This document shows positions 1 to 8,291 of a stretch of DNA of 42,326 nucleotides, one piece after another. Each line of letters begins with the position of its first letter. The first letter of the stretch is position 1. This stretch comes from Asticcacaulis sp. UBA2476 (GTDB taxonomy: Bacteria; Pseudomonadota; Alphaproteobacteria; Caulobacterales; Caulobacteraceae). Position numbers and translations under genes: made by a program. The stretch is from positions 1-42,326 of the forward strand of contig DDPE01000071.1 in the NCBI GenBank assembly GCA_002342035.1, read 5' to 3'. The notes beneath the pieces are model-generated. The model had not been told where the DNA came from. It saw only the letters and a program-made list of their open reading frames with translations, and did not search any database.

Positions 1-282
1 CAGCGAATCTGTTAGCGTGAGTGTACGACGTTAGAACAACGCCCTGTAGGACAGCTTATAGACAGCCGTCATACGACTAAAGACCCAAAATGTTCCTGTC
101 TTTTTGACTGAGGTTCTCAAAGTGGCTTTTAAGGTTGCGTCATCTGTCAGCCCCCCGATATCCGCCCCGGCGGCATATGGGTCTGACTCGCGCTTCACAC
201 CGCCGCCCCCCGCACCACCCACCGCGTATGAGGCCCGTGATTTTCACACCGCCTCGTCCCCCTCCCTGATACATTTGCCGCA

Positions 283-312
283 GACGAGCCTTTTCGGGTC
301 TCGTCTTTTTTT
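283..312 (+). terminator. Intrinsic terminator upstream of phoH
   Basis: GACGAG pairs with CTCGTC across a short loop that can extend the stem by CC/GG, and a run of seven T follows. It probably ends a transcript entering from the left of the window. The preceding 280 bases hold no convincing gene. A weak promoter-like pair (TTGACT at 104, TTTTAA at 127, 17-base spacer) is present, but it lies upstream of this terminator. Confidence 0.7.
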
Positions 313-335
313 ATGCCCTTAAAGGAGCCATGATT

Positions 336-1103
336 ATGACCAAGCGCACTGCCAAACGCTTTTTACGCGAAGGCCAGTTGGATACGGAAGCTTTTGCCAC
401 CCCTGACGCAAAAGTCCGCCGCATTCATGTCAATCATGGTAGCTGGTCTCCCATGGGCGCCAACGAAGACCGCGATCAGTCTTACGTGAAAACCATCAAG
501 CCCAAGTCCGAAGGTCAGGCCGCCCTCATCAGCGCCATCGACGAAAAAAATCTGGTGCTGGCACTCGGTCCCGCAGGCACGGGCAAGACCTATCTGGCCA
601 TCGCAAAAGCAGTCGAAGCGCTTGAGGCCGGTCAGGTCGGCCGGATCGTCCTGTCACGGCCGGCGGTCGATGCCGGTGAATCCATCGGCTATCTGCCCGG
701 CGATATGGAAGACAAGTTGGCGCCTTATTTGCGCCCCCTCTATGACGCCCTGACCGACCGCCTGAGCATGAAGCGCGTCAAGGCCCTGATGCAGGAAGGC
801 CTGATCGAAATCGCACCCGTCGGGTTCATGCGGGGACGCACACTCAACAATGCCTTTGTCGTGATCGATGAGGCCCAAAACTGCACCTATACCCAGCTCA
901 AGATGCTTCTGACCCGTCTGGGCTGGAACTCGACCATGGTCGTGACCGGCGATCCGCAGCAGTCCGATCTGCTGCCCGGCCTGTCGGGACTTGGGGATGT
1001 GGCGGATAAGTTCGAGGCGGTTGAAACCATCAAGGTCGTGCGGCTGGCCGACCGCGATATCGTCCGCCATCCGCTGGTCGCCCAGATGCTCGGCGTGCTC
1101 TGA
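336..1103 (+). CDS. phoH: PhoH-like P-loop ATPase
   Basis: PhoH-family ATPase of 255 residues, the short form without a PIN domain. The Walker A motif GPAGTGKT is at about residues 78-85 and the Walker B region VVIDEAQ at about 175-181. The stretch around VTGDPQQSD is typical of the C-terminal PhoH domain. In the family, PhoH proteins are cytoplasmic ATPases linked to phosphate stress or RNA metabolism, but the exact substrate is not settled. Two ATGs compete: the one at 330 is only two bases from the AAGGAG at 322-327, whereas the one at 336 has an eight-base spacing, so I chose 336. The gene stands alone between two intrinsic terminators, which suggests a monocistronic unit. Confidence 0.93.
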   Translation: MTKRTAKRFLREGQLDTEAFATPDAKVRRIHVNHGSWSPMGANEDRDQSYVKTIKPKSEGQAALISAIDEKNLVLALGPAGTGKTYLAIAKAVEALEAGQVGRIVLSRPAVDAGESIGYLPGDMEDKLAPYLRPLYDALTDRLSMKRVKALMQEGLIEIAPVGFMRGRTLNNAFVVIDEAQNCTYTQLKMLLTRLGWNSTMVVTGDPQQSDLLPGLSGLGDVADKFEAVETIKVVRLADRDIVRHPLVAQMLGVL

Positions 1104-1134
1104 GCTTTATAAGAACAAAGTCGCGTACCCATTT

Positions 1135-1164
1135 AAGCGGTCGGTCATTCCGGCCGCTTTTTTG
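1135..1164 (+). terminator. phoH intrinsic terminator
   Basis: AAGCGGTCGG pairs with CCGGCCGCTT (one G-T pair) over a five-base loop and runs into TTTTTT. It lies 31 bases after the phoH stop codon. Confidence 0.88.
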
Positions 1165-1187
1165 TTTTGAATTGAAACAGTTGGAGC

Positions 1188-1257
1188 GAAGCGACTAGCG
1201 CCATTGAGGCGCGCAGCCCGCGCGGCGCCAAAGCGAACGAAGGTGAGCTGAGCGCTA
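1188..1257. repeat. GC-rich nested palindromes between phoH and tRNA-Leu
   Basis: The stretch contains several nested inverted repeats: TAGCGC near 1194 against GCGCTA near 1253, GCGCC against GGCGC, and GCGCGC/CGCGCG cores. No ORF fits it. It may be a repetitive extragenic palindrome or a structured trailer of the tRNA transcript on the minus strand. I find no second copy in this window. Confidence 0.4.
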
Positions 1258-1259
1258 AA

Positions 1260-1276
1260 CCAAAAGAGCATTTTGG
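1260..1276 (-). terminator. Possible terminator of tRNA-Leu
   Basis: CCAAAA and TTTTGG form a six-base-pair stem around a five-base loop, 11 bases beyond the encoded CCA end of the tRNA. On the minus strand only a short T run follows, so the call is weak. Confidence 0.35.
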
Positions 1277-1287
1277 CTTTGCCGAAA

Positions 1288-1374
1288 TGGTGCGGGCGGC
1301 CGGACTCGAACCGGCATGGGATTGCTCCCGACGGATTTTAAGTCCGTTGCGTCTACCGATTCCGCCACGCCCGC
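1288..1374 (-). tRNA. tRNA-Leu (anticodon UAA)
   Basis: An 87-base class II tRNA read from the minus strand. The acceptor stem GCGGGCG pairs with CGCCCGC, followed by discriminator A and an encoded CCA (1288-1290 on the plus strand read TGG). The anticodon stem ACGGA/TCCGT encloses the loop CTTAAAA, giving anticodon UAA for UUA/UUG leucine codons. The T arm carries GGTTCGAGTCC, and the long variable arm fits leucine. It is a lone tRNA between phoH and the M28 peptidase gene. Confidence 0.97.
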
Positions 1375-1389
1375 TTAAAACCAGCGGCC

Positions 1390-1418
1390 CTTATACTTAA
1401 GGGGCATGGCGGCGTCGA
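1390..1418 (-). promoter_or_regulatory. Candidate promoter of tRNA-Leu
   Basis: Read on the minus strand, TCGACG and TATAAG are separated by 17 bases, with TATAAG ending 15 bases before the tRNA 5' end. The match to the housekeeping sigma consensus is fair, and no transcription data are available. The rest of 1419-1513 holds a direct repeat of TTGGCCCCG and no gene that I can support. Confidence 0.45.
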
Positions 1419-1513
1419 GACTAAATGCGTGCCAAAGGGATAAAGCGGAGAAGGATTGATGATATTATCAACATCTTCCCAGTTCTTGGCCCCGTCCTTG
1501 GCCCCGATTACGG

Positions 1514-2995
1514 CTACTTAGGGTTCGGCGCGAAGGTGACGCTGGTGTTGGCGATCATCCAGACCGTGGCGGCCCAGGCGGCGACATTTTGGTCCATCTT
1601 TTTCGGATCGATGCGCTCAAGCACATCATCGACCGTGTGGTGGACATCGAAATAGTCAGTGCCGTTCTGCTGAAGATCGAACACCGGCACACCCTTGTTT
1701 TTCAAAGGCCCGGTGTCAGGCCCGCCGCCGGTAGAGTCAGCGCGGTCGGTATAGATATTCAACGGATAAAGCACATTGCCAAGCTTAGCCTTAAACGTCT
1801 CCTCGCTGGCCTTGGGCAGGCTGAGGCTATAGACGACATCAGCGCCGAAATCGGATTCCGCAGCAGCGATGTGGGTCTCATTCGATCCGGCGACCGCATA
1901 TTTTTCAGCGTAGGCATTGGCGCCCGACAGGCCCTTATCACCCGGTTGGGAGACCTCCTCCGAGCCCCAGAATACGACGCGGACGGTGCGTTCAGGGCGC
2001 ATTTTATGGTCGATCATAACCTTGGCCGCCGCCATAGTGATGGCCACACCTGCCCCGTCATCAGTGGCGCCGGTGCCCAGATCCCAGCTATCCAGATGCC
2101 CGCCGATGGTGATAATCTCATTCGGACGGTTGCGGCCCTTGATTTCCGCTATGACGTTCTGAGAGGTGCCATTGCCCAGGAATTTCGGCGTCGACACCAT
2201 CTTAAGGGTAAGCGGCCCGGCCTTGCCCTCACGTTGTAATTTCAACAAACGCTCGAACTGTTCCGCATCGGGCGGTGAGATCGCCAGCGCGGCTAAGCCT
2301 TCGTCGCCTAAGAAGCGAGTCGCCCCCGTGTGGGCAAAGCGGTGATCTTCGGTGCCTAATGAGCGCATCACATAGCCGATCGCCCCGCGCGCCTTGGCCG
2401 CTTCCGGCCCTTGCCTGCGCATCGAACCGGAATTGACGCCATAGCCCACGCCGGTCTGGGTGCGCACAGTCGGTTGCAGAATAACGACAATTTTGCCTTT
2501 AAGGTCAGCGGTTGAGGTCGTGAAATCCTGATAGGTTTCAAAAATGGCGGCCTCACCCGTAACCCCTTCAGGCGGCGTGGCGCCTGATCCGCCCAGAGCT
2601 GTCACCACCATCTTTTGGGCGAACGGGCCAGTGATCTCAAGGCTTTCCGCCCCGCGCTGCCACAAAGCGAGCGGGAACGTATCGATACGGACATTATCAA
2701 AGCCCATTTTTTTCAGTTCTTCGGCGGCCCAGACGGCTGAGTTTCGCTCAGAGTCCGATCCCGCCGGACGTGCCCCGAACCGTGTCGTCAGATGCGAGAC
2801 AAATGCGTAGGCTTCGTTACTTTTCAGCGCCGCATCACGCAGTTTGGCGGCCTCGACTTCGGGGGCCAGCTTGATATCAGGCGCTACTCGCTCCGCCTTG
2901 GACTTAGGTTTAGCCTGCGCCCATACTGGCGACACCGCCACGGACACCAAAGACAGGCCCATCAGGGCCGACACACATACAGTTCTCGTTTTCAT
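1514..2995 (-). CDS. Secreted M28-family metallopeptidase (carboxypeptidase Q-like)
   Basis: A predicted exported zinc peptidase of 493 residues. A Sec signal peptide ends near the AQA of SPVWAQA. A PA-like insert in the first half precedes the M28 catalytic domain. Metal-binding motifs are visible in order: GGHLDSWD (His and Asp), DDGAG (bridging Asp), GSEE (catalytic Glu pair), ESDFG (Asp) and HHTVDD (His). The HLDSWD pattern resembles plasma glutamate carboxypeptidase, so an amino- or dipeptidase acting in the periplasm or outside is likely. I prefer the ATG at 2995, preceded by an AGAAGAG-like site, over the GTG at 3013. It lies 21 bases after the CinA-like gene and is probably co-transcribed with it. 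Confidence 0.9.
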   Translation of the reverse strand: MKTRTVCVSALMGLSLVSVAVSPVWAQAKPKSKAERVAPDIKLAPEVEAAKLRDAALKSNEAYAFVSHLTTRFGARPAGSDSERNSAVWAAEELKKMGFDNVRIDTFPLALWQRGAESLEITGPFAQKMVVTALGGSGATPPEGVTGEAAIFETYQDFTTSTADLKGKIVVILQPTVRTQTGVGYGVNSGSMRRQGPEAAKARGAIGYVMRSLGTEDHRFAHTGATRFLGDEGLAALAISPPDAEQFERLLKLQREGKAGPLTLKMVSTPKFLGNGTSQNVIAEIKGRNRPNEIITIGGHLDSWDLGTGATDDGAGVAITMAAAKVMIDHKMRPERTVRVVFWGSEEVSQPGDKGLSGANAYAEKYAVAGSNETHIAAAESDFGADVVYSLSLPKASEETFKAKLGNVLYPLNIYTDRADSTGGGPDTGPLKNKGVPVFDLQQNGTDYFDVHHTVDDVLERIDPKKMDQNVAAWAATVWMIANTSVTFAPNPK

Positions 2996-3016
2996 AGTCA
3001 CTCTTCTCAACACACT

Positions 3017-3826
3017 TTACGCTGTCAGTTCCTCAAACGCCGCTTCGGGGAAGCGCAATTTCGCCTTTTCGAGCACATCATCCATCCCCGCGATTAAGCG
3101 CGAAAACGCTTCATCCAGACTGTCCTTATTGCGCCCACGGATCACCAGTTGCGTACCAAACGCATCCGGGAACATGCCGTAGGGGTAGCTGCCGAGGCTA
3201 AGATCGCTGTAGGCCTGGTCAAGTTCTGTCAGTATGTCGGCGGCCAGACTTTCCGGCACATAGTGAGCTTTTAAGGTGCGCGACATAACTTGACGGCCCT
3301 GACGCAGGCGATACGGCAGGTCGTTCAGCATTCCCGCCATGATGCGCGGCACGCCGGCCATGACAAAGACATTGCCAAGCTGAAAGCCCGGTGCGCCGGA
3401 GACCGGATTAAGGATCAGGCTGGCCCCTTCCGGCACCCGCGCCATGCGCCGGCTGCTGACATTGAGCTTATCAAGGCCGCCGTAGCGATCGATCAGCACC
3501 TGCAAGGCATCGGCCCTCTCGGCGAGAGGCACGCCAAAGGCCTTGGCGACGCAATCGGCGGTAATATCATCATGGGTCGGGCCAATGCCGCCGGTCGTAA
3601 ACACATAGTCATAATCCGCCCGCAAAGCGTTGACGGTGCGCACCACCTGGGCTTCATCGTCATGGATCATACGCACTTCCATCAGGTCGATCCCCAGCGA
3701 CCCTAAGAATTTAGCGATAGTGTTGACATTAGTATCCTGCGTCCGCCCCGACAGGATTTCATCGCCAATGATAACAATGGCGGCGGTAGGGTTAGAATCA
3801 TTTGAATTTTCGGCATTGACCGTCAT
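3017..3826 (-). CDS. CinA-like molybdopterin-binding domain protein
   Basis: A 269-residue protein of the MoaB/CinA N-terminal family (COG1058). The start shows the IGDEIL motif at about 21-26, followed by TGGIGPTHDDIT at about 78-89, both typical of the molybdopterin-binding fold. The C-terminal nicotinamide mononucleotide amidase domain of full CinA is absent, which is common in alphaproteobacteria. The reaction is therefore unclear: it may be a pyrophosphatase of the CinA/COG1058 type. The start at 3826 has AAGGAG eight bases upstream. The gene is divergent from sfsA (42 bases between starts) and leads into the M28 peptidase gene. Confidence 0.88.
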   Translation of the reverse strand: MTVNAENSNDSNPTAAIVIIGDEILSGRTQDTNVNTIAKFLGSLGIDLMEVRMIHDDEAQVVRTVNALRADYDYVFTTGGIGPTHDDITADCVAKAFGVPLAERADALQVLIDRYGGLDKLNVSSRRMARVPEGASLILNPVSGAPGFQLGNVFVMAGVPRIMAGMLNDLPYRLRQGRQVMSRTLKAHYVPESLAADILTELDQAYSDLSLGSYPYGMFPDAFGTQLVIRGRNKDSLDEAFSRLIAGMDDVLEKAKLRFPEAAFEELTA

Positions 3827-3868
3827 GCTACAGGCTCCTTATGGACACATAAGCCACATAGGAAATAC

Positions 3869-4612
3869 GTGTCGATCATGTCATCGGGCCACATACACAT
3901 CACCCCTTTTGAACATCGCGTGGATGGGCTCATAAAAGGGCGATTGGTGTCAAGATACAAACGCTTCTTTGCCGACATAAGGCTGGAATCCGGTGAGATC
4001 GTCACCGCCCACTGCCCTAATCCGGGCAAGATGCTGGGGCTTTTGGTCGAGGATACCCCCGCCCTGATCACCGAATCAAAGAACCCGAAGTCCAAGCTAA
4101 AATACCGGCTAGAGGCCCTGAAAGACAGCGATCAGTGGGTGGGTGTCAATACCGGCTGGCCCAACCTGCTGATCAAGAACGCGATTGTTGCTGGGTTAAT
4201 CCCGTCTTTGAACGGCTATCCCATTATTCGGCCCGAAGTCAGATATGGTCACAATTCCCGCATCGACCTTAAGCTGGAGAATCATCCATCGCGTCCCGAT
4301 GCCTATGTCGAGGTTAAAAACGTCCACTTGTCGCGCACGCCGGGGTTGGCCGAATTCCCGGACTGCGTGACGGAACGCGGGGCCAAACATCTTTATGAAC
4401 TGATCGATATGGTCGCCGCCGGATATCGCGCGGTCGTCGTCTTTTGCGTGCAACGCGACGATGTAGAGCGCTTTGATGTTTGCGCTGACCTTGATCCGAA
4501 ATTCGCCGCCGCCTACCGCGCCGCCCGCATGGCTGGGGTAGAGATCGTGGCCTTGAGTTTCGGCTTTGATGAAACCGGCCTGCGGTTTCACCACACGCTA
4601 ACCATCACATAA
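3869..4612 (+). CDS. sfsA: SfsA family DNA/RNA nuclease-like protein
   Basis: A 247-residue SfsA protein (sugar fermentation stimulation protein A). Family landmarks are AHCPNPGKM near residue 48, EVKNVHL near 149 and FPDCVTERGAKHL near 165. The Glu and Lys of the EVK triad match the nuclease-like core known in this family. In Escherichia coli the protein affects maltose genes, but its direct role is not clear. The GTG at 3869 sits five bases after AGGA. An ATG at 3878 is the alternative and would shorten the protein by three residues. It is divergent from the CinA-like gene. Confidence 0.93.
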   Translation: MSIMSSGHIHITPFEHRVDGLIKGRLVSRYKRFFADIRLESGEIVTAHCPNPGKMLGLLVEDTPALITESKNPKSKLKYRLEALKDSDQWVGVNTGWPNLLIKNAIVAGLIPSLNGYPIIRPEVRYGHNSRIDLKLENHPSRPDAYVEVKNVHLSRTPGLAEFPDCVTERGAKHLYELIDMVAAGYRAVVVFCVQRDDVERFDVCADLDPKFAAAYRAARMAGVEIVALSFGFDETGLRFHHTLTIT

Positions 4613-4641
4613 AAAACCGGATGCTGATCAACAGCATCCGG
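4611..4641 (-). terminator. Terminator shared at the sfsA / small membrane gene junction
   Basis: A perfect ten-base-pair stem (CCGGATGCTG / CAGCATCCGG) with a five-base loop. Read on the minus strand it ends in six T, so it terminates the small membrane gene. It overlaps the sfsA stop codon and lacks a T run in the plus direction, so it is at best a weak sfsA terminator. Confidence 0.88.
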
Positions 4642-4666
4642 CTTAGTGTTCATATGAAATCTGAAC

Positions 4667-4912
4667 CTAGTTGACCTTTTCAGCGGCCTTTTCGGCGTTG
4701 CGTTCGATGTTTTCGGCCGGTGACTGGTCGCCCAATTCGTTGGCGGCATTATCGACACCTTGTGGCAAGGCGGTGACGGCGTCAGCAACCCGTTCACCGC
4801 TGGAGCGATTATCCTGCATCATGAATATGGCGGCAACGGCGATGATGGCAATCACGGCGACCGCGAGGATAGTCATGAGCATATTGTTATTCTGTGAACC
4901 TGTGGCGGCCAT
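4667..4912 (-). CDS. Small single-pass membrane protein, unknown
   Basis: An 81-residue protein I cannot assign to a named family. Residues about 11-31 form one hydrophobic helix rich in Ile, Ala and Val. The N-terminus is short and polar (Asn-rich) and the C-terminal 45 residues are acidic, alanine-rich and probably helical, ending EKAAEKVN. The AGGAAAA site seven bases before the ATG and the strong terminator after the stop support a real monocistronic gene. A cytoplasmic or periplasmic tail interacting with a partner is possible, but nothing in the sequence shows which. The region from 4913 to 5056 upstream holds only its promoter and that of map. Confidence 0.75.
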   Translation of the reverse strand: MAATGSQNNNMLMTILAVAVIAIIAVAAIFMMQDNRSSGERVADAVTALPQGVDNAANELGDQSPAENIERNAEKAAEKVN

Positions 4913-5056
4913 GTGTATTTTCCTGATATTTAAACTGTAAGTCCATGATCACTGTCGGCGCATAAGATTTCAGTCACTGATGTTTCAAACATTATAAGGC
5001 CATCGTCAGGGTCACTTGGTCTGGTATTTCGGGATTTGAGAGGTTATATTGGCTGC

Positions 5057-5872
5057 ATGACCACAGATTCAGATTACCTCGTCCGCTCACAGTCGATCCG
5101 CATCCATACGGCGGAAGACTTCGAAGGTATGCGCAAAGCCGGACGGCTGGCCGCCGATTGCCTTGATATGCTGATCCCCTATGTCGTGCCGGGGGTGAAG
5201 ACCTCATATCTGGACGATCTGGCGCGGCAGTTCATTTTCGATCACGACGGCCTGCCCGCGTGTCTCTATTATCGCGGCTATTATCATACCGTCTGCGTAT
5301 CGCCAAACCACATCGTTTGCCACGGCATCCCCGGTGAAAAGACCCTGCGTGACGGCGATATCGTCAATATTGACGTGACCGCGATTATTGACGGCTGGCA
5401 CGGCGATACCTCGCGCATGTATGAGGTCGGTCAGGTTAACCCAAAAGCCAAACGTCTGGTCGATATCACCTACGAATCTCTGCGTTTGGGTCTGGAGCAG
5501 ATCAAGCCCGGCAACACCTTTGGCGACATCGCTGCCGTGATTCAGAAATATGCGGAGGCGCAGCGTTGCTCGGTCGTGCGCGACTTCTGCGGCCACGGTG
5601 TCGGTCAGATTTTCCACGACGCCCCCAATGTTCTGCACTTTGGCAAGGCGGGCTCCGGCCCTAAGCTTGAAGAAGGCATGTTCTTTACGGTGGAGCCGAT
5701 GATCAATCTCGGCAAACCGGACGTGAAGGTGCTCAACGACGGCTGGACCGCGGTCACCCGCGATAAGTCCCTGACCGCCCAGTGCGAACATAGTGTTGGC
5801 GTGACCAAGGACGGCGTGGAAATCTTCACCGCCTCACGCACCGATCAGTTCCGCCCCTTGCCCGTGCTATAA
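5057..5872 (+). CDS. map: Type I methionine aminopeptidase
   Basis: Removes the N-terminal methionine from nascent proteins in the cytoplasm. The 271-residue protein shows all expected active-site residues: H89 in CHGIP and metal ligands D106, D117, H180, E213 and E244. The motif GHGVGQIFHDAP is diagnostic of type I enzymes. The N-terminal extension of about 20 residues is short and carries no SH3-like zinc finger. I use the ATG at 5057, since the upstream TTG at 5036 adds only seven unlikely residues. The radC start follows five bases after the stop, so the two are probably translated from one transcript. Confidence 0.97.
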   Translation: MTTDSDYLVRSQSIRIHTAEDFEGMRKAGRLAADCLDMLIPYVVPGVKTSYLDDLARQFIFDHDGLPACLYYRGYYHTVCVSPNHIVCHGIPGEKTLRDGDIVNIDVTAIIDGWHGDTSRMYEVGQVNPKAKRLVDITYESLRLGLEQIKPGNTFGDIAAVIQKYAEAQRCSVVRDFCGHGVGQIFHDAPNVLHFGKAGSGPKLEEGMFFTVEPMINLGKPDVKVLNDGWTAVTRDKSLTAQCEHSVGVTKDGVEIFTASRTDQFRPLPVL

Positions 5873-5877
5873 ATCTG

Positions 5878-6624
5878 ATGGCTGAGGGGGAAGTCACGCT
5901 CGATCCATCTCGCCAAGAAATTGGTCGCCCTGAGCATGGCGGCCACCGTAACCGCTTAAGGGACCGGGCGCGCAAGGCCGGGGTATCCACCCTGCCCGAC
6001 TATGAGTTGCTGGAACTGTTTCTGTTCCGCTCGATCCCGCAACGTGACGTCAAACCGTTGGCTAAGGCGCTGATTGCCCGCTTCGGCAGCCTCCCCGCGG
6101 CTCTATCAGCGCCGATTGAGGACATGCTTCAGGTCTCATCGCTCGATAATGCGGGGCGCGCACTTAAGATCACGCCGGAAATCGCCCTTGACCTGCAACT
6201 AATGTTTGAAGCCACAAGGCGTTTACTGGCTGAACCGCTAAAACGCACCACGGTTTTGTCATCCTGGTCACAACTGATCGCGTACCTGCGCGTCACTCTG
6301 GCCTATGAGCCGCGCGAGCAGTTTCGCATCATCTTTCTCGATAAAAAGAACCAGCTTATCGCTGATGAAATTATGGGACATGGCACGGTCGATCATGCCC
6401 CGGCCTATCCGCGTGAGGTTATGCGCCGGGCACTTGAATTATCGGCCAGTAATGTGATCTTGGTGCATAATCACCCCAGTGGCGACCCCATGCCATCGCA
6501 GGGCGATATCGACATGACCAAGGCGATCATTGCCGCCGGAAAGCCGCTCAAAATCACCGTCCACGACCACCTGATTGTGGGCCGCGAAGGCGTTGCCAGC
6601 ATGAAGCAGATTGGGTCTATCTAA
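5878..6624 (+). CDS. radC: RadC family JAMM-domain protein
   Basis: A RadC/YicR protein of 248 residues. The N-terminal half has the helix-hairpin-helix-like region beginning GGHRNRLRDR, and the C-terminal half is a JAB1/MPN metal-binding domain. The JAMM signature is complete: E164, H197-x-H199, then S207 and D210 in HNHPSGDPMPSQGD. Despite the name, a role in DNA repair is not well supported in the family. A hydrolase role on an unknown substrate is inferred from the JAMM residues. It follows map by five bases. Its last 16 codons have a diverged second copy 47 bases downstream (see 6671-6718). Confidence 0.94.
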   Translation: MAEGEVTLDPSRQEIGRPEHGGHRNRLRDRARKAGVSTLPDYELLELFLFRSIPQRDVKPLAKALIARFGSLPAALSAPIEDMLQVSSLDNAGRALKITPEIALDLQLMFEATRRLLAEPLKRTTVLSSWSQLIAYLRVTLAYEPREQFRIIFLDKKNQLIADEIMGHGTVDHAPAYPREVMRRALELSASNVILVHNHPSGDPMPSQGDIDMTKAIIAAGKPLKITVHDHLIVGREGVASMKQIGSI

Positions 6625-6670
6625 CGCGGCCCACACATTTTAAGTGCCCTAACGCTACGCTTTTTGAGGG

Positions 6671-6718
6671 CTGGGCCGCGAAGGTGTCGCCAGTATGAAG
6701 CAGATCGGCTCAATCTAA
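6671..6718 (+). pseudogene. radC 3' end remnant
   Basis: These 48 bases encode the same C-terminus as radC (GREGVASMKQIGSI and a stop), in frame with their own TAA. Of the seven differences from the real radC end at 6577-6624, six are third-position synonymous changes, and the first codon differs (Leu for Val). Such a pattern means the copy diverged under selection as part of a working gene. It is therefore the leftover tail of another radC allele, not a recent slippage duplication. A ten-base inverted repeat (GTGGGCCGCG at 6577, CGCGGCCCAC at 6625) brackets the tail of the intact gene. Confidence 0.85.
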
Positions 6719-6732
6719 CCTTTGCAAAAACT

Positions 6733-6822
6733 CAAATTCAGGCGCGAAGCCGCCTTAAGCCTGAATTTGTCGATATTGAACCGTGAAAAAGTACACTGAG
6801 CACAGCGAAGGACTTTTTCACG
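6733..6822 (-). repeat. Composite two-hairpin repeat, copy A
   Basis: Two perfect hairpins in tandem. The first has an 11-base-pair stem (CAAATTCAGGC, 6733-6743, with 6759-6769) and a 15-base loop containing GCCGCC. A 12-base spacer TCGATATTGAAC follows. The second has an 11-base-pair stem (CGTGAAAAAGT, 6782-6792, with 6812-6822) and a 19-base loop. A related element with different but still paired stems lies at 18663-18750 in the opposite orientation. Copy A sits between the radC remnant and a convergent minus-strand gene, where it could also act as a terminator. Confidence 0.85.
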
Positions 6823-6823
6823 A

Positions 6824-8218
6824 TCATTGCCGATAGCCCCAGGTGATCATCCAGCGATCCAGTTCAACCAGCGACGTCAGGTCCTTGCCGCGATCGTACT
6901 CAAGCCCAAACGCGAAATGACTGGTGTCGGTGGGATAATACATGGCCCGCGCCCCCAGCCGGTCAGCACTGGCGCGGTTTGAGGTCACATCCTCACGCGC
7001 GCTATACTGCACGTTCATGCCAAAGGTCGGTAAACCGGCTGGCCGCTTAAGGCGCACACCCCATTCCATATCATAGCCCAGACGGCCATATTGCTTGACG
7101 TTGTTCAGTGTCACCTTATCGCCGGGATCATCAATGCCGACATAGTCCGCCACAATGGTCATATTGGCGTTCTGGCACCATACGCAGTATTCGCGCTTGG
7201 GGTCGCTGTCGCCATAGAGCCAGTACTGCACCGGCGGCTTGAGCGAGGCTTCAAAGCGCGTCAGGGCCGACTGAAACTCATCATCTGTCTGCCAGGCCGC
7301 CGTCAGGTTACCGATATAGGCATGTTCGGCCTCATCATCAGCAAAGCGGAACCGGCTGCGGATACCGAAATCAAGGTTGTTGACTTCGCTATACTGGTTC
7401 CAGTGGGTGACCCTCTCATAGGCCACAAATGGCCGGACATTGCCTGATGTTTTGGTGGCATCGGCGTCATCGCCCCACTGAGCAATATCGGGTGCTGCTA
7501 TGGCGGCCCTGATGTTAACGATTGCCGACTTATCCGAAGCACTTTTGTAGTATGAGATTCTGGCCGGATCGCGTTGAGAATATTTATCTTTTTCAGTTTG
7601 GCTGACGTTGGAAGCGACCCTGAACAGCGACAGGAAACTACGCTTTTCCTGTATGGCCGGCAGGGTCTTTTCGGTGACCACCGGCGGTGTCACCTCGGCC
7701 ACAACCGGCGCAGGCGGGGCGGTGCAGGTCAGGACATAGCCCGGATTATTCGGATCATAAAAAGCCGCGATGCGGGCAATATCGCCTTCGGGCTCCGGCC
7801 AGTTGGCCTTCCACTCCAGCTTCATCCCCCGTCCCTCGCGCACGCTCAGCATCCGGGCGGCGGCATTGCGAAGCTGCGCCAGTGAGGCCTCAGCAGGCTG
7901 GCACGACGCACCGTCACAGATGGTCGTGGCGATCCGCTCCCCCAGGGGCACCGACTGCGGCCCCATGAAGCTCACGTCCAACGTCACCGGATAACGCGAC
8001 AAAAGCTGGGCAATCGCCAGATCGCGCGGCAGGACGCGCTCATCACCGCTCGGTTCGCACGCTTTGGATTCCAGTTCGACGAAGGCCGCATCGGCAAAAT
8101 TGACGGTACGCACCGGCATTTCGGCACTGGCCGAAGTGGCACTTAACAGCAAGGCGGCGATCAGACTTCCCAAAGACAAATTCCGTGTGCAATGTTTGGC
8201 GGTGAGTTTGCAATGCAA
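6824..8218 (-). CDS. Exported protein of unknown function, possible outer-membrane barrel
   Basis: A 464-residue protein I do not recognise. A signal peptide with the hydrophobic stretch LGSLIAALLLSATSASA is followed by a domain with four cysteines in the first 160 residues, then a proline/valine linker near 165-185. The C-terminal half alternates polar and aromatic residues in beta-like stretches (for example YIGNLTAAWQ, FAFGLEYDRG) and ends WMITWGYRQ, compatible with a beta-barrel, though this is inference. The start is a TTG just downstream of an in-frame stop, with no clear ribosome site, so the true start may lie a few codons inside. It is on the same strand as, and downstream of, msrQ. 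Confidence 0.7.
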   Translation of the reverse strand: MHCKLTAKHCTRNLSLGSLIAALLLSATSASAEMPVRTVNFADAAFVELESKACEPSGDERVLPRDLAIAQLLSRYPVTLDVSFMGPQSVPLGERIATTICDGASCQPAEASLAQLRNAAARMLSVREGRGMKLEWKANWPEPEGDIARIAAFYDPNNPGYVLTCTAPPAPVVAEVTPPVVTEKTLPAIQEKRSFLSLFRVASNVSQTEKDKYSQRDPARISYYKSASDKSAIVNIRAAIAAPDIAQWGDDADATKTSGNVRPFVAYERVTHWNQYSEVNNLDFGIRSRFRFADDEAEHAYIGNLTAAWQTDDEFQSALTRFEASLKPPVQYWLYGDSDPKREYCVWCQNANMTIVADYVGIDDPGDKVTLNNVKQYGRLGYDMEWGVRLKRPAGLPTFGMNVQYSAREDVTSNRASADRLGARAMYYPTDTSHFAFGLEYDRGKDLTSLVELDRWMITWGYRQ

Positions 8219-8291
8219 TAGTTTTCAAACTTTTACCGCCCAAACCAGCATTTGCAAGCGCTGAGGGATAAATTCCGCTTGAGCAGGCGTA

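Noticed and set aside
31..222. 63-codon ORF on the minus strand at the left edge
   Set aside because: Glycine-rich low-complexity start, no ribosome site and no family resemblance; an overlapping plus-strand ORF is equally poor.
1486..1509. Tandem TTGGCCCCG repeats as a CRISPR or regulator site
   Set aside because: Only two short copies with a three-base gap; no spacers and no further units.
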